Source: an uncultured Lachnospiraceae bacterium | GTDB lineage: Bacteria; Bacillota; Clostridia; Lachnospirales; Lachnospiraceae | DNA length: 64,000 bases | Assembly (NCBI GenBank): GCA_910578405.1 | Contig: CAJTQO010000003.1 | Location: 62,001-126,000 of the forward strand | Direction: 5' to 3' | In this document: positions 16,367 to 25,263 of the stretch, piece after piece | How the letters are laid out: every line of letters starts with the position of its first letter | How positions within the stretch are numbered: position 1 is the stretch's first letter | Translations under genes and position numbers: made by a program | The notes under the pieces: generated by a model | Seen by the model: the letters and a program-made list of their open reading frames with translations, nothing else | The model's database searches: none | What the model was told of the DNA's origin: nothing

Positions 16367-17380
16367 ATGAAACTATCATATCAACCAGCAAGCGTAAGAC
16401 GGGATGAGAATACGGTATATTATGAGTTTAATACCAAAGACTGGCATGGCAATAAGGTGATGGATAAGCTGAGCTATGAGGAGTCTTGGAAATTGCTTCA
16501 TGAAATTGGACAGCAATATAAGGGCCAGAATGTGTTTATTTCTTTATCGGGGGATGCAGTAAATGCGTTTGACCCAGAAGAGATGGCGGCACATCGTATG
16601 GAGTGGAATGAGGAAACGAAAAGGCTTCTGGAGGAGAGGAATGAAAATCTTATAAAGCTTGAGCCGATAAAGACGGAGAGACGGCGGCTTATTCCTAATT
16701 GCAAGACAAATAGTAAAATGAGGGAGGCGTTGGATGGAGCGGATGAATGGCTGAAGGAGGCGGCATATTCTATTTTCGATAAGAATTTAATGCCGAACGA
16801 TGTTGGACACTTGTCTGTAAAGGAACGCCAGGAGTTGATTTACATTGGGTTGGAACAGGCGAAGTATTTGGCGGAAAGGTTGGGTAATGGAAAAGCCGGG
16901 CTTTTTATGGATGCCATGAATACCCTTGCTAAATACGGGATGAATGGAAAGGTAAATGAGAAAGGGTTTGTGGTATATGACGTTAAGTGGGGAAATGGGA
17001 TAGGGCGCAGGGATGATGAAATTAACCCCATTAATTACATGGAAGAGATATCTCCGGATGATTATGAGATGTATTTAGCATTGCTCAAGGAAAACCAAAA
17101 ACAAAATGGCAAGCTGTCCATGGCAGTATTCCGTTTCGGATGGAACTGGGAGGCGAACGTGGAGAAGAATTTCCCAGGGGCTGTAGGGAAGATTGTGCAT
17201 GGTATCAGGGACTGGATGAATAAGATTAATAACACCAGGCTGGAGAGTTGGTATACAAGTACAAACACAACGGATATAGAGTCTTTCACAGACAGTATTA
17301 TGGAACAAAGCAAGGAATTGAATAAGGAGTGCCTGCTGGAAAATATGCAGAACTTTGCGGAATTGGTTGCCGGGCATTAA
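16367..17380 (+). CDS. uncharacterised 337-residue protein
   Basis: I do not recognise the family. The protein has no signal peptide or membrane helix and looks soluble and mostly helical. The N-terminus (SYQPASVRRDENTVYYEFNT) is followed by a Lys/Glu-rich helical stretch, then a segment with GMNGKVNEKGFVVYDVKWGN and RFGWNWEANVEKNFPG. AAAGGAGGGGCGG is an excellent ribosome site before ATG 16367. It stands alone between hrb and a 99-bp inverted-repeat element, which could mean accessory or mobile origin. Coding is supported by the strong start and uninterrupted length. Confidence 0.7.
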   Translation: MKLSYQPASVRRDENTVYYEFNTKDWHGNKVMDKLSYEESWKLLHEIGQQYKGQNVFISLSGDAVNAFDPEEMAAHRMEWNEETKRLLEERNENLIKLEPIKTERRRLIPNCKTNSKMREALDGADEWLKEAAYSIFDKNLMPNDVGHLSVKERQELIYIGLEQAKYLAERLGNGKAGLFMDAMNTLAKYGMNGKVNEKGFVVYDVKWGNGIGRRDDEINPINYMEEISPDDYEMYLALLKENQKQNGKLSMAVFRFGWNWEANVEKNFPGAVGKIVHGIRDWMNKINNTRLESWYTSTNTTDIESFTDSIMEQSKELNKECLLENMQNFAELVAGH

Positions 17381-17433
17381 GTAGGGCCTGACGGTTGTGA
17401 AGCAATAGGGAGGCCACTTAAGCCAGGGATAAT

Positions 17434-17532
17434 GGGGCTGTTGCAAAATAGCTGTTATATACAAAATATGGTATTCAGAACGTTAGAATCTCATCCATAT
17501 ATTGTATATAGGCTGCATTTTGCAACAGCTCC
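17434..17532. repeat. 99-bp inverted-repeat element (MITE-like)
   Basis: Two 38-nt arms (17434-17471 and 17495-17532) are complementary at 30 of 38 positions around a 23-nt loop. The outer ends read GGGGCTGTTGCAAAAT and GGAGCTGTTGCAAAAT, which resemble terminal repeats of some insertion sequences such as the IS6 group. No transposase and no clear target duplication are seen. The right arm plus nine bases (17517-17541) recurs with one mismatch at 36625-36649. It could act as a terminator for either neighbour. Confidence 0.65.
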
Positions 17533-17574
17533 TATGTTTTTCTCTTCATTTAGCAAGTTCATGCAGCGTTTTTC

Positions 17575-17865
17575 TTAAGAAGATATTTTTGGCTCAGTAT
17601 TTTTTGCGCTTTTGCTCTTTGTAGTTTTACTCTTTGTGTCGTTATTTTTCGCATCTTTCTTTTTTGTATCTTTCTTTTTTTTCCCGATTTTCGTGGAATA
17701 GGACAATCCTGTCCCGGGGGCGGATACACGCACTCTTGCTCCGGATTTGGAATTGAAGGATATCCCGGCGAATTTTCCTCCAATGCTAATCCCGGCGCTT
17801 TCTTTGCCAATATTCAGTTTAACGCCTGGGGCGATAGTGATGCTTTTTCGGAATCTGAGTCCCAT
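17575..17865 (-). CDS. DUF4236 protein with lysine-rich tail
   Basis: A 96-residue protein. The first 55 residues match DUF4236: GLRFRKSITIAPGVKLNIG, GISIGGKFAGISFNS, and APGTGLSYST. The rest is a Lys/Ser/Thr-rich low-complexity tail. The family is small, beta-rich and of unknown function. AAGGAG precedes ATG 17865 on the minus strand. It diverges from feoAB across about 230 nt. Confidence 0.85.
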   Translation of the reverse strand: MGLRFRKSITIAPGVKLNIGKESAGISIGGKFAGISFNSKSGARVRVSAPGTGLSYSTKIGKKKKDTKKKDAKNNDTKSKTTKSKSAKNTEPKISS

Positions 17866-18098
17866 AGTGAATCTCCTTTCTCATACGGTATGAAATATGT
17901 AGTTTTTTGAATGGATTATATATCAATATAAATATAGCCGAATCATGGATAAATGTAAACAGGAAGATAACGAAGCAAATGGCAAGGCATTTAAACGGGA
18001 TGGCTGGGGAAAAGATTTGTATAAGACGGCAGGGATGGAGGGGCAAAGAAAAAGTTTCTGCATAATGATATAGGGAGCGGAATGGGGAGGTTTATGGC

Positions 18099-18362
18099 GT
18101 GGAGAATAGGATAAGCAGGCTGGCTGCTTTGCATCCGGGGGAGAAGGGGCGGATTGTAGGAGTTTATGTAAGGGATGGGATGGGGCAGCGGCTAAAAGAT
18201 ATGGGCTTTGAGCCGGGTGTGGAGATTGAATGTGTTTTGGAAAGCCCTTTTGGCGACCCGGCGGCCTATTTTATAAAAGGAACGCTGATTGCAGTGCGGA
18301 AGGAGGATGCAGAGAAAATAGAGGTGGAGATGATATTTTTCCGTGAGCCGCAGTGCGTATAA
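18099..18362 (+). CDS. feoA: ferrous iron transport protein A
   Basis: An 87-residue SH3-like protein that supports FeoB-mediated Fe(II) uptake. The family pattern is clear: LHPGEKGRIVGVY, RLKDMGFEPGVEIECVLESPFGDP, and GTLIAVRKEDAEKI. The start is GTG 18099 with GGGGAGG 8 nt upstream; the ATG at 18094 is out of frame. feoB follows after 86 nt and the two are presumably cotranscribed. Confidence 0.93.
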   Translation: MENRISRLAALHPGEKGRIVGVYVRDGMGQRLKDMGFEPGVEIECVLESPFGDPAAYFIKGTLIAVRKEDAEKIEVEMIFFREPQCV

Positions 18363-18448
18363 AAGAGAGTGTTTGTTTATGAGGGCGCAGTCATGGGCAA
18401 TTAGGATAAAAATACAACCGGAATAAAAGCGGAACAGGAGGGAAGGGT

Positions 18449-20338
18449 ATGGGTTTAGGCAATGTTTCTGTTGGGACGGATGCCATAGATTGCAGTCTGG
18501 AGATAAAAAAGAAAAGGGAAAACGATATTGTGGTAGCGCTGGCAGGGAATCCCAATGTGGGGAAAAGCACAGTCTTTAACGGGATGACGGGGCTGCGCCA
18601 GCATACGGGCAACTGGGCGGGCAAGACGGTGTCCACTGCGCAGGGATATGCTTCCTATAACGAGCAGGGATATGTATTAGTGGACATTCCGGGCTGTTAT
18701 TCTTTACATACGCGTTCACCGGAGGAAGAGGTGGCGCGGGAGTTTATTTGTTCCGGCATACCGGATGTGGTGGTGGCAGTGTGTGATGCCGTATGTCTGG
18801 AACGGAGCCTTGGGCTGGCTATACAGATATTGGAACTGACGGACCGGGTGGTGGTTTGTGTGAATTTGATGGACGAGGCGGAGAAGAAACATATCCGGAT
18901 TGATTTAAAGGGCTTGCAGCGAAGATTAGGCGTTCCGGTGGTGGGGACGGCGGCAAGGAAGGGAGAGGGGCTGGAAGGGGTTTACCAGGCGGTCAACAGG
19001 GTGGCAGGACAGGAGGAAGACAGGCATGGAAAAGCATTCCGGGGTGGGAATCCTGCGGAACTTTGCCAGGGCATGGTAGTATATGAGGATGAAGGCTATT
19101 TGGAGCCGGATCGTAAAAAAGACCGCTTTTTTACAGGGAAAAGGACGGCGGCGCCGATGATGCTCTTGTTTCTTTTTGGGGCTTTTTGGCTGACGATTGT
19201 GGGAGCAAATTATCCGTCGCAATGGCTGCGGGAATTTTTTTCCTTTCTGGAAGGGGAAATGATGAAAGGGTTTGTCTGGCTTGGAGCCCCGGAGTGGCTG
19301 CGGGAAATGCTGGTATATGGGATATACCGTGTGGTGGCCTGGATTGTGGCAGTGATGCTGCCTCCTATGGCGATTTTTTTCCCTCTGTTTACAATGATGG
19401 AAGATTCCGGATATTTGCCGAGGGTGGCATTTAACATGGACAAATGTTTTAGGAAATGCCATGCATGTGGGAAGCAGAGCCTGACTATGGCTATGGGGTT
19501 TGGGTGTAATGCAGCAGGTGTGGTGGGATGCCGGATTATTGATTCGCCCAGGGAAAGGCTGATAGCCATTCTTACGAATAGTTTTGTGCCATGCAATGGC
19601 AGGTTTCCTACGCTGATAGCCATTATTGTTATGTTTTTCGCAGGGGGGATGGCAGGTTTTAGGAAATCTTTCGCTGCGGCTTTGTTTTTGGCTTGCTTTA
19701 TTATGCTGGGGATTGGGGCGACTTTTTTTGTTTCCTGGGCGTTGTCGGTTACGGTTTTAAAGGGAGAGCCTTCTTCTTTTGTGCTGGAGCTGCCGCCATA
19801 CAGGCGGCCGCAGGTGGGGAGGGTGATTGTGCGTTCAGTCTGTGACCGGACGATTTTTGTATTAGGGCGGGCCGTGGCAGCGGCGGCGCCGGCAGGGGCG
19901 GTTTTATGGTTATTGGCAAATACACAGATAAATGGAATGACGGTCCTGCGCTGTCTGGCGCAGGCTTTGGAGCCTTTTGCGGTTTGGTTTGGGTTGGACG
20001 GGGTTATCCTGCTGGCATTTATCCTCGGTTTTCCGGCCAATGAAATTGTGGTCCCTATTATGATTATGGCATATTTGTCACAGGGGACGCTTTCGGAAAT
20101 CAGCGACCCTAATGTTTTAAAGCGGTTATTGGTGGACAATGGCTGGACATGGGAGACGGCTATATGCACTATGCTTTTTTCGCTGATGCATTGGCCGTGC
20201 GCCACTGCCTGCCTGACAATCCGTAAGGAAACGGGGAGCTGGAAGTGGATGGCGGCGGCTTTGGCAATTCCTACAGCGGTGGGAGGGGCGGTTTGCATGG
20301 CGGTGCATATTTTGGCAGCGGCAGTGGGCGGTTTCTGA
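18449..20338 (+). CDS. feoB: ferrous iron transporter B
   Basis: A 629-residue membrane Fe(II) permease with an N-terminal G domain. GNPNVGKST (about 33-41) is the P-loop, DIPGCYSL the G3 motif and NLMD the G4 motif. A polytopic membrane region follows with the FeoB signatures PRVAFNMDKCFRKCHACGKQ, GFGCNAAGVVGCR and GFPANEIVVPIMIM. It is somewhat shorter than many FeoB proteins because the linker after the G domain is short. GGAGGGAAGG precedes ATG 18449. Iron-dependent regulation is expected, but no operator was identified. Confidence 0.95.
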   Translation: MGLGNVSVGTDAIDCSLEIKKKRENDIVVALAGNPNVGKSTVFNGMTGLRQHTGNWAGKTVSTAQGYASYNEQGYVLVDIPGCYSLHTRSPEEEVAREFICSGIPDVVVAVCDAVCLERSLGLAIQILELTDRVVVCVNLMDEAEKKHIRIDLKGLQRRLGVPVVGTAARKGEGLEGVYQAVNRVAGQEEDRHGKAFRGGNPAELCQGMVVYEDEGYLEPDRKKDRFFTGKRTAAPMMLLFLFGAFWLTIVGANYPSQWLREFFSFLEGEMMKGFVWLGAPEWLREMLVYGIYRVVAWIVAVMLPPMAIFFPLFTMMEDSGYLPRVAFNMDKCFRKCHACGKQSLTMAMGFGCNAAGVVGCRIIDSPRERLIAILTNSFVPCNGRFPTLIAIIVMFFAGGMAGFRKSFAAALFLACFIMLGIGATFFVSWALSVTVLKGEPSSFVLELPPYRRPQVGRVIVRSVCDRTIFVLGRAVAAAAPAGAVLWLLANTQINGMTVLRCLAQALEPFAVWFGLDGVILLAFILGFPANEIVVPIMIMAYLSQGTLSEISDPNVLKRLLVDNGWTWETAICTMLFSLMHWPCATACLTIRKETGSWKWMAAALAIPTAVGGAVCMAVHILAAAVGGF

Positions 20339-20426
20339 CAGCGGCCTTGCTGTTGCTTCAGGATTCTTATATTTTTATTGCGGACATTATAATTTTATAT
20401 AGGGAATGGGCAAAAGCGCAGGGAAG

Positions 20427-20435
20427 TGTTATAAT
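20427..20435 (+). promoter_or_regulatory. candidate extended -10 promoter before TraX-like gene
   Basis: TGT-TATAAT is 193 nt upstream of the TraX-like start. Another TATAAT lies at 20388-20393. Neither has a clear -35 box. The stretch 20339-20627 holds no convincing gene. Confidence 0.3.
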
Positions 20436-20627
20436 GGCTTGGATATGGTTTTTGAGTAAGACGTTGGAGTTTGCGTTTGGGAGGAAAGTTCTGCGCCTGG
20501 GAGGAGCGTCTTACGTATGGGTTAATGGTTTTATATGGCAGGCGGAAGTTTTCTGTTTTTGGCTTGGGGGAATGTGGCGGAGTGGGAAGGAATGGTCTGA
20601 AGCAGGAAGAAGGGAGAGGAATGGACT

Positions 20628-21425
20628 ATGGGAGCTGGGACTGTGGAAGTGGCAGGTGGAAAGAGGACAGAGAGGAAGGGGATTAGCGGGAGTACGCTGA
20701 AGATGGTGGCGATTATTGCTATGGCGCTTGACCATGTGGGAGCGGTGGTGCTGGCAAGGGTTTTACTAAAAGGGGGGAATGGGCTGGTTGGGCTGACGCA
20801 GGTGGATATGGGAGTGTTCCGTATATATTTTGCGCTGCGTCTGATTGGCAGGCTGGGTTTCCCGATTTTCTGCTATTTGCTCATTGAAGGGTTCCAGCAT
20901 ACGCGGAATGTAAAACGGTACGCAGCCAGACTGTTTTTGTTTGCTTTGGCGTCGGAAATTCCGTTTGACCTTGGTTTTTCCGGGGATTTGTTTTACCTAG
21001 GGTATCAGAATGTATTTTTTACATTGCTGATTGGGTTATTGGTGATTGCAGGGTTCCGGTATGCGCAGGGGAAGCAGTGGAACCAGGCGCTGCGTATTAT
21101 TTTTTGTCTGGGGGTTTTGTCCACAGGGGCTTTGACCGCGATGTATCTGCGGACAGACTATGGAGCCGTGGGCGTAATAACGATTGCGGTTATGTATTTG
21201 TGCCGGAAGAATAAAATGCTGGAGGCGGGGGTTGGCTGCGTAGCGCTTACGGTTATGCAGTTTATAGAAGTGACCTCTTTCTTTATTTTGATTCCAATAA
21301 AAATGTATAACGGGAAACGGGGATGGAATATGAAGTGGTTTTTCTATGCATTTTATCCGGTACACATATTTTTGCTTTATTTGGTAGCCTGTGCAATGGG
21401 GCTTGGACAGGTAAAGCTGATGTAA
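20628..21425 (+). CDS. TraX family membrane protein
   Basis: A 265-residue polytopic membrane protein (about seven or eight helices). STLKMVAIIAMALDHVGAVV at the start, GRLGFPIFCYLLIEGFQHTRN and SEIPFDLGF match the TraX family, named after the protein that N-acetylates F-pilin. In Firmicutes these are chromosomal, unlinked to conjugation and presumed membrane acyltransferases. AGAGGA lies 10-15 nt upstream of ATG 20628. No conjugation genes are nearby. Confidence 0.85.
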   Translation: MGAGTVEVAGGKRTERKGISGSTLKMVAIIAMALDHVGAVVLARVLLKGGNGLVGLTQVDMGVFRIYFALRLIGRLGFPIFCYLLIEGFQHTRNVKRYAARLFLFALASEIPFDLGFSGDLFYLGYQNVFFTLLIGLLVIAGFRYAQGKQWNQALRIIFCLGVLSTGALTAMYLRTDYGAVGVITIAVMYLCRKNKMLEAGVGCVALTVMQFIEVTSFFILIPIKMYNGKRGWNMKWFFYAFYPVHIFLLYLVACAMGLGQVKLM

Positions 21426-21513
21426 GTTTCGTGTTTTTTTATGAAAATTTAGCGTTGGTTTTATTGTATTTTCCGTTATATGCTTTAGAATAGAAGGCAG
21501 TAGGATGAAGTGA

Positions 21514-21942
21514 ATGTCAGGAAATGGGGTATTGGCGGTGAGGGAGAAATTTGTTCGGTTTATGCAGGGGAGGTATGGCTCTTATGGCCCGGATTTGTTG
21601 AACCGTTTTTTGATGGGCGGGGCTATGGCGGCTATGATAGCGTCTATTTTTACCAGGTGGGAGTTTTTCTATGCGTTGGCGTTGGCGGCGCTTTGTTACG
21701 CGTATTTTCGGATGTTTTCCAGGAATTATGCAAAACGGTATGCGGAAAACCAGGCTTTTTTAAAATATACGGCAAAAGCCAGGGGATTGTGGTCTTCCAG
21801 AAAGAGTATGATAGGGCAGAGAAAGGCATATCATATTTATAAGTGTCCGAATTGCCGCCAGAAGATACGGATTCCCCGGGGGAAGGGGAAAGTTGCAATA
21901 CGATGTCCCAAGTGCAATACGGAATTTATTAAGAAGAGTTAA
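21514..21942 (+). CDS. small membrane protein with C-terminal zinc ribbon
   Basis: A 142-residue protein. A hydrophobic region (about 32-65, LMGGAMAAMIASIF and FYALALAALCYAYF) precedes a basic stretch and a C-terminal zinc ribbon, YKCPNCRQKIRIP and IRCPKCNTEF, with two C-x2-C knuckles. The family is common in Lachnospiraceae with no known function. The start is ATG 21514 after AGGATGAAGTGA. An overlapping frame from 21510 is a shadow. Confidence 0.75.
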   Translation: MSGNGVLAVREKFVRFMQGRYGSYGPDLLNRFLMGGAMAAMIASIFTRWEFFYALALAALCYAYFRMFSRNYAKRYAENQAFLKYTAKARGLWSSRKSMIGQRKAYHIYKCPNCRQKIRIPRGKGKVAIRCPKCNTEFIKKS

Positions 21943-22060
21943 TGTACTGTCCGCACTATAAAATTTCAATGGCAAAACAGGCGGCGCTGAAAGCGTGGTT
22001 ACTGGGTGGATGGGGCGCTTTAGAAGGGCAAAACAAGGATAAGGCGTAAAGAAGTATGCA

Positions 22061-22088
22061 AAAGGGCTGCCGCAGGCGACAGCCCTTT
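22061..22088. terminator. bidirectional terminator hairpin
   Basis: AAAGGGCTG (22061-22069) and CAGCCCTTT (22080-22088) pair perfectly around a 10-nt loop between converging genes. Confidence 0.7.
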
Positions 22089-22139
22089 ATTGGGAGCTTT
22101 TGTGCCAAATCCCCGGTTGTCTTTGCAGGGATTGGAAGG

Positions 22140-22811
22140 TCAGGTGCATTTCACTTCCAGGTATCCAAGAAGCTGGTTCATATCGTAATGCTCCAGGACG
22201 CCCAGAGTCGGGTCATAGAAGGTGCCGTCATAGTGTACCAGGTAGTGGCAGAAGCGCCCCATTTTTTCCATCATAATGCAGCATTTGGGCAGAGTGGCGT
22301 CTTCCCCTTCGGTGTACATAATGACATCGGAATGGTCAATGCCATAGTAGTTAAGGGCGGAAATAACCTGATGCATAGTGCCCTGCCACTGGCGGCAGTC
22401 CATGACGCTGATGACTTCCGCAATGGTTACGCCTGCTAACATGGCTACGCAGGTCTGGCCGCACAGGCCGTCTTCCGGCTGGACAATGATGTTTACATTG
22501 TCTACGTTGCGGATTGGGTTGTCAAAGCTGTAGGGGCTGTTTTGGTTAATCTGTATCAGGCTGCCGGATACATGGAGCAGGATTTTGTGTGTTTTCGTAA
22601 TATCCATATGGGATACGTCTTCTTCATCCAGATGGATTTTGTAGTTCCCTTTGTCTTCCGGGAGCAGTTCACAGGAAATGATTTTGTTGTCCAAGACCAG
22701 GTCGCCAAGGATTACTTCTCTTTGTTTGCACACTTCCCAAATGTTAAAAGGGATGCGTATGGTGTAAAAATCTTCCAGTTTTTCAATTTTTCCGCTAAAA
22801 AAATACCTCAT
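22140..22811 (-). CDS. C39-like cysteine peptidase domain protein with DUF1905-like N-terminus
   Basis: A 223-residue soluble protein with two parts. The N-terminal region (about 1-90; FFSGKIEKLEDFYTIRIPF and the following beta strands) resembles DUF1905. The C-terminal part looks like a C39/papain-fold domain: Q111 then C117-G-Q-T-C121-V-A-M-L fits the Q-x5-CGxxCxxML pattern, with H189 and D200-P as plausible His and Asp. No ABC transporter or double-glycine precursor gene is nearby, so a processing role is not shown. GGAGGG precedes ATG 22811. Function is inferred from residue pattern only. Confidence 0.6.
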   Translation of the reverse strand: MRYFFSGKIEKLEDFYTIRIPFNIWEVCKQREVILGDLVLDNKIISCELLPEDKGNYKIHLDEEDVSHMDITKTHKILLHVSGSLIQINQNSPYSFDNPIRNVDNVNIIVQPEDGLCGQTCVAMLAGVTIAEVISVMDCRQWQGTMHQVISALNYYGIDHSDVIMYTEGEDATLPKCCIMMEKMGRFCHYLVHYDGTFYDPTLGVLEHYDMNQLLGYLEVKCT

Positions 22812-23064
22812 TTTAAACCCTCCTGAATCAAGTTTCTGTTTTTGGGCCTTAAAGGGCGATAGGAGAAAACCAGGCGCTCTTTAAGGTTGGCCCAGAAAAT
22901 GGGCTATCTTTTATTTTCAGTCATTTTATAAAATTAATGTAACAGATTTTTTGGCTTCTGAAAACACTTTCCTGAAAAATTTTTTAAGTATTGGAAAAAA
23001 TATGGGGAAATAGAAGAAAATGTATGGCAGATAACAGACAAAAGTTTCCATTTTCCTCTTTTTT

Positions 23065-23073
23065 TGCTATAAT
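23065..23073 (+). promoter_or_regulatory. extended -10 promoter of nucleotidyltransferase gene
   Basis: TGC-TATAAT ends 33 nt before ATG 23107. A weak -35-like TTTCCA lies about 16 nt upstream. Confidence 0.55.
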
Positions 23074-23106
23074 ATAGCTGCATATAAAAAACAGGGGGTA
23101 GCGTCT

Positions 23107-23994
23107 ATGCGGAGTGAAAAGGAAATGATGGATTTGATTTTAGGGGTAGCCGGACAGGACAAGCGGGTGCGCGGCGTTTATATGAACGGCTCCAGGACGA
23201 ATCCTAATGCAGCCCGGGATATTTTCCAGGACTATGATATTGTGTATGTGGTGGAAGAAACGGCTTCTTTTATTGCGGATGAGGGTTGGATTGATGTGTT
23301 TGGGGAACGGCTGTATATGCAGATGCCGGAGAAAATGGACGGTATGCAGGGGAGGGAAACGGACTTTGAGAATTGCTATGGGTATCTGATGCAGTTTGCG
23401 GACGGGAACCGGATTGACCTGCATGTTGTGACATTGGAATATGGAATACGGAATATGCGTCACGACAGGCTTTGTAGGGTCTTGATGGATAAGGACGGGG
23501 TTTTGCCAAAGATTCCGGAACCGACCGATGAGGATCACTGGGTGAAGCGGCCGACGGAAGCGGAATATCTGTGCTGCTGCAATGAGTTTTGGTGGATGCA
23601 AAACAGTGTGGGAAAGGGACTGTGGAGAAAGGAAGTCACTTATGCCATGGACATGCTGAATTTATATATCAGGCCACAGTTGATGAAGATGTTATCCTGG
23701 CACGTGGGGGTGGCCACGGATTTTTCGTGCAGTGTGGGCAAGTCAGGGAAATATTTTGACAAATACCTTTCCAAAGAGGAATATGGAAAGTTGTTGGCTA
23801 CGTATCCAAACAGCGACAGGGAATGTATCTGGCAGTCTGTTTTTGTAATGTGCCGTTTATTTGATGAGGCGGCGCGTAAGGTAGGAAATGGGCTGGGGTA
23901 TCGGTACCGGGAAGAGGAAGCGCAGGGGAGCAGAAAGTTTTTGGATTGTACGTATGGGCTTATGGAAGGGGCGCAGGATATTTCCATGGAGTAA
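23107..23994 (+). CDS. ANT(6)/AadK-like aminoglycoside nucleotidyltransferase
   Basis: A 295-residue protein of the streptomycin 6-adenylyltransferase family. The nucleotidyltransferase core is GSRTNPNA (28-35) with D42 and D44 (FQDYDIVYVV) and a third acidic position in ADGNRIDLHV. The following WVKRPTEAEYLCCCNEFWW and KGLWRKEVTYAMDMLN segments are typical of the family. It would transfer AMP to streptomycin-type substrates if active. It is probably an intrinsic chromosomal member, since no mobile genes are adjacent; whether it confers resistance cannot be judged. AGGGGG precedes ATG 23107. Confidence 0.88.
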   Translation: MRSEKEMMDLILGVAGQDKRVRGVYMNGSRTNPNAARDIFQDYDIVYVVEETASFIADEGWIDVFGERLYMQMPEKMDGMQGRETDFENCYGYLMQFADGNRIDLHVVTLEYGIRNMRHDRLCRVLMDKDGVLPKIPEPTDEDHWVKRPTEAEYLCCCNEFWWMQNSVGKGLWRKEVTYAMDMLNLYIRPQLMKMLSWHVGVATDFSCSVGKSGKYFDKYLSKEEYGKLLATYPNSDRECIWQSVFVMCRLFDEAARKVGNGLGYRYREEEAQGSRKFLDCTYGLMEGAQDISME

Positions 23995-24285
23995 TAGGTT
24001 TGCCTTGTCATTGGCTTAAGGGTTTTTGCAACCGCTGCGAAGCGGCAGGCGTCCGTATGTGGATAGAATTGGATAATAGTATGTCAGGATGCAAGGCTCC
24101 GGTCTGTTTACGGGGCTTTGTTTTTTTGTTTTATGGGGAGCTGCTTGTAAAAAGGCGCATTCTTTAAAAACACATCTATTTGTTGTCAGCAGGGATTATG
24201 ATGCAATTAAGATGCAGAGGGCATTTATGATAATGCATATGGCAGGAAAGAGGGGCAGCCCGAAGGAAAGGAAGGAGGCGGGAAA

Positions 24286-25263
24286 GTGGAAAGAAGCAGG
24301 TTAAAGGAAGCAAAATGGCAGGCAGGAAAAGAGGATGGCTTTGGAAAGGGGAGAGCGTCGGGGAAGAGGGGGATGCGGATAGGGAGCTTGGCGGCGTTTG
24401 CGCTGGCAGGCGCAGCCTGCCTGGTTTCCTGCGGCGCAGGCAGGCCAAAGGGATGCCAGGAGTATACGGTGCAGCTAGAGCAGTATTATGTGGAATATTC
24501 AGAAAAGTATGACTATTGGGATGTGTTGACGGTGGAGTATCCGAAGTTGGATGGCATAGACAGTGAAACGCAGGAAGGTTTGAATCAACAGATGTATGAT
24601 ATGGCGATGGACAGGGTAAATTACTGGCATCTTTTTCCAAATGAAGACGTAAAGAGGTTTCAGGAGGAGCATTATTCTATTTTTTGCAGTGATGTGGATT
24701 GTGACGTGACTTTTCACAGTCAGTATCTGTTAAGCCTGGACTATTTTGAGTTTTACTGTGCGGGAAATCCGGTATGGATGACAAATGGCACGGAGCGGGC
24801 GCTGACCGTGGATTTGCTGACAGGGGAAGCTTACGGGTTAGAGGATATTGTGGAAATTAACCGGGATTTCATTGAGACGTGGGACAGGATAAACAGCGAA
24901 GAAGAGGGGGAGGAAGCGTCCGATGGGGAAACTTTGGATATTATATGGAAATGGTTTTTGCAGGAAGATGAAGAAATGAATGAAATATATGAATGCCGCC
25001 CGTTTTTTTATGTGACGCAGGATAAAGGGCTGGTGATTGGGCTTTCCCTGGACCCGAAGCTGGAGCAGGCAGTGACTTATGAACCGCTTACAAGGAGTAT
25101 AAAGACTTATTTGGATGCGCAGGCGCTGGAGCCTTATAAGAAGGAAAGTGAATTCTGGGAGAGGCTGGAAGCGTCGGAGGAGGCCGGGGAAGTCATTCCG
25201 TGCGCGGATAAGAAGGAGAATATATGGTTAGGGGAGGATGCAGGGATATGGCAGGAAGACTGA
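24286..25263 (+). CDS. probable lipoprotein of unknown function
   Basis: A 325-residue exported protein. A hydrophobic segment ends in a lipobox, LVSC with Cys49, so it is probably membrane-anchored. The body has a pattern EYTVQLEQYYVEYSEKYDYWDVLTVEYPKL, then LLSLDYFEFYCAGNP and ERALTVDLLTGEAY, which resembles DUF3298/RsiV-type extracellular domains. GTG 24286 has GGAGG 7 nt upstream, but the resulting basic n-region is long. ATG 24373 (residue 30) is an alternative that gives a normal signal peptide. It overlaps the following LysM gene by 16 nt. Confidence 0.65.
   Translation: MERSRLKEAKWQAGKEDGFGKGRASGKRGMRIGSLAAFALAGAACLVSCGAGRPKGCQEYTVQLEQYYVEYSEKYDYWDVLTVEYPKLDGIDSETQEGLNQQMYDMAMDRVNYWHLFPNEDVKRFQEEHYSIFCSDVDCDVTFHSQYLLSLDYFEFYCAGNPVWMTNGTERALTVDLLTGEAYGLEDIVEINRDFIETWDRINSEEEGEEASDGETLDIIWKWFLQEDEEMNEIYECRPFFYVTQDKGLVIGLSLDPKLEQAVTYEPLTRSIKTYLDAQALEPYKKESEFWERLEASEEAGEVIPCADKKENIWLGEDAGIWQED

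Noticed and set aside
17434..17532. Complete insertion sequence
   Set aside because: At 99 bp there is no room for a transposase, and no target duplication was recognised.
19210..20298. Minus-strand frame of 362 codons
   Set aside because: Antisense shadow of feoB, which has clear family motifs on the plus strand.
20628..21425. Conjugative element suggested by TraX
   Set aside because: No relaxase, coupling protein or type IV secretion genes lie in the window; chromosomal TraX-like proteins are common in this group.
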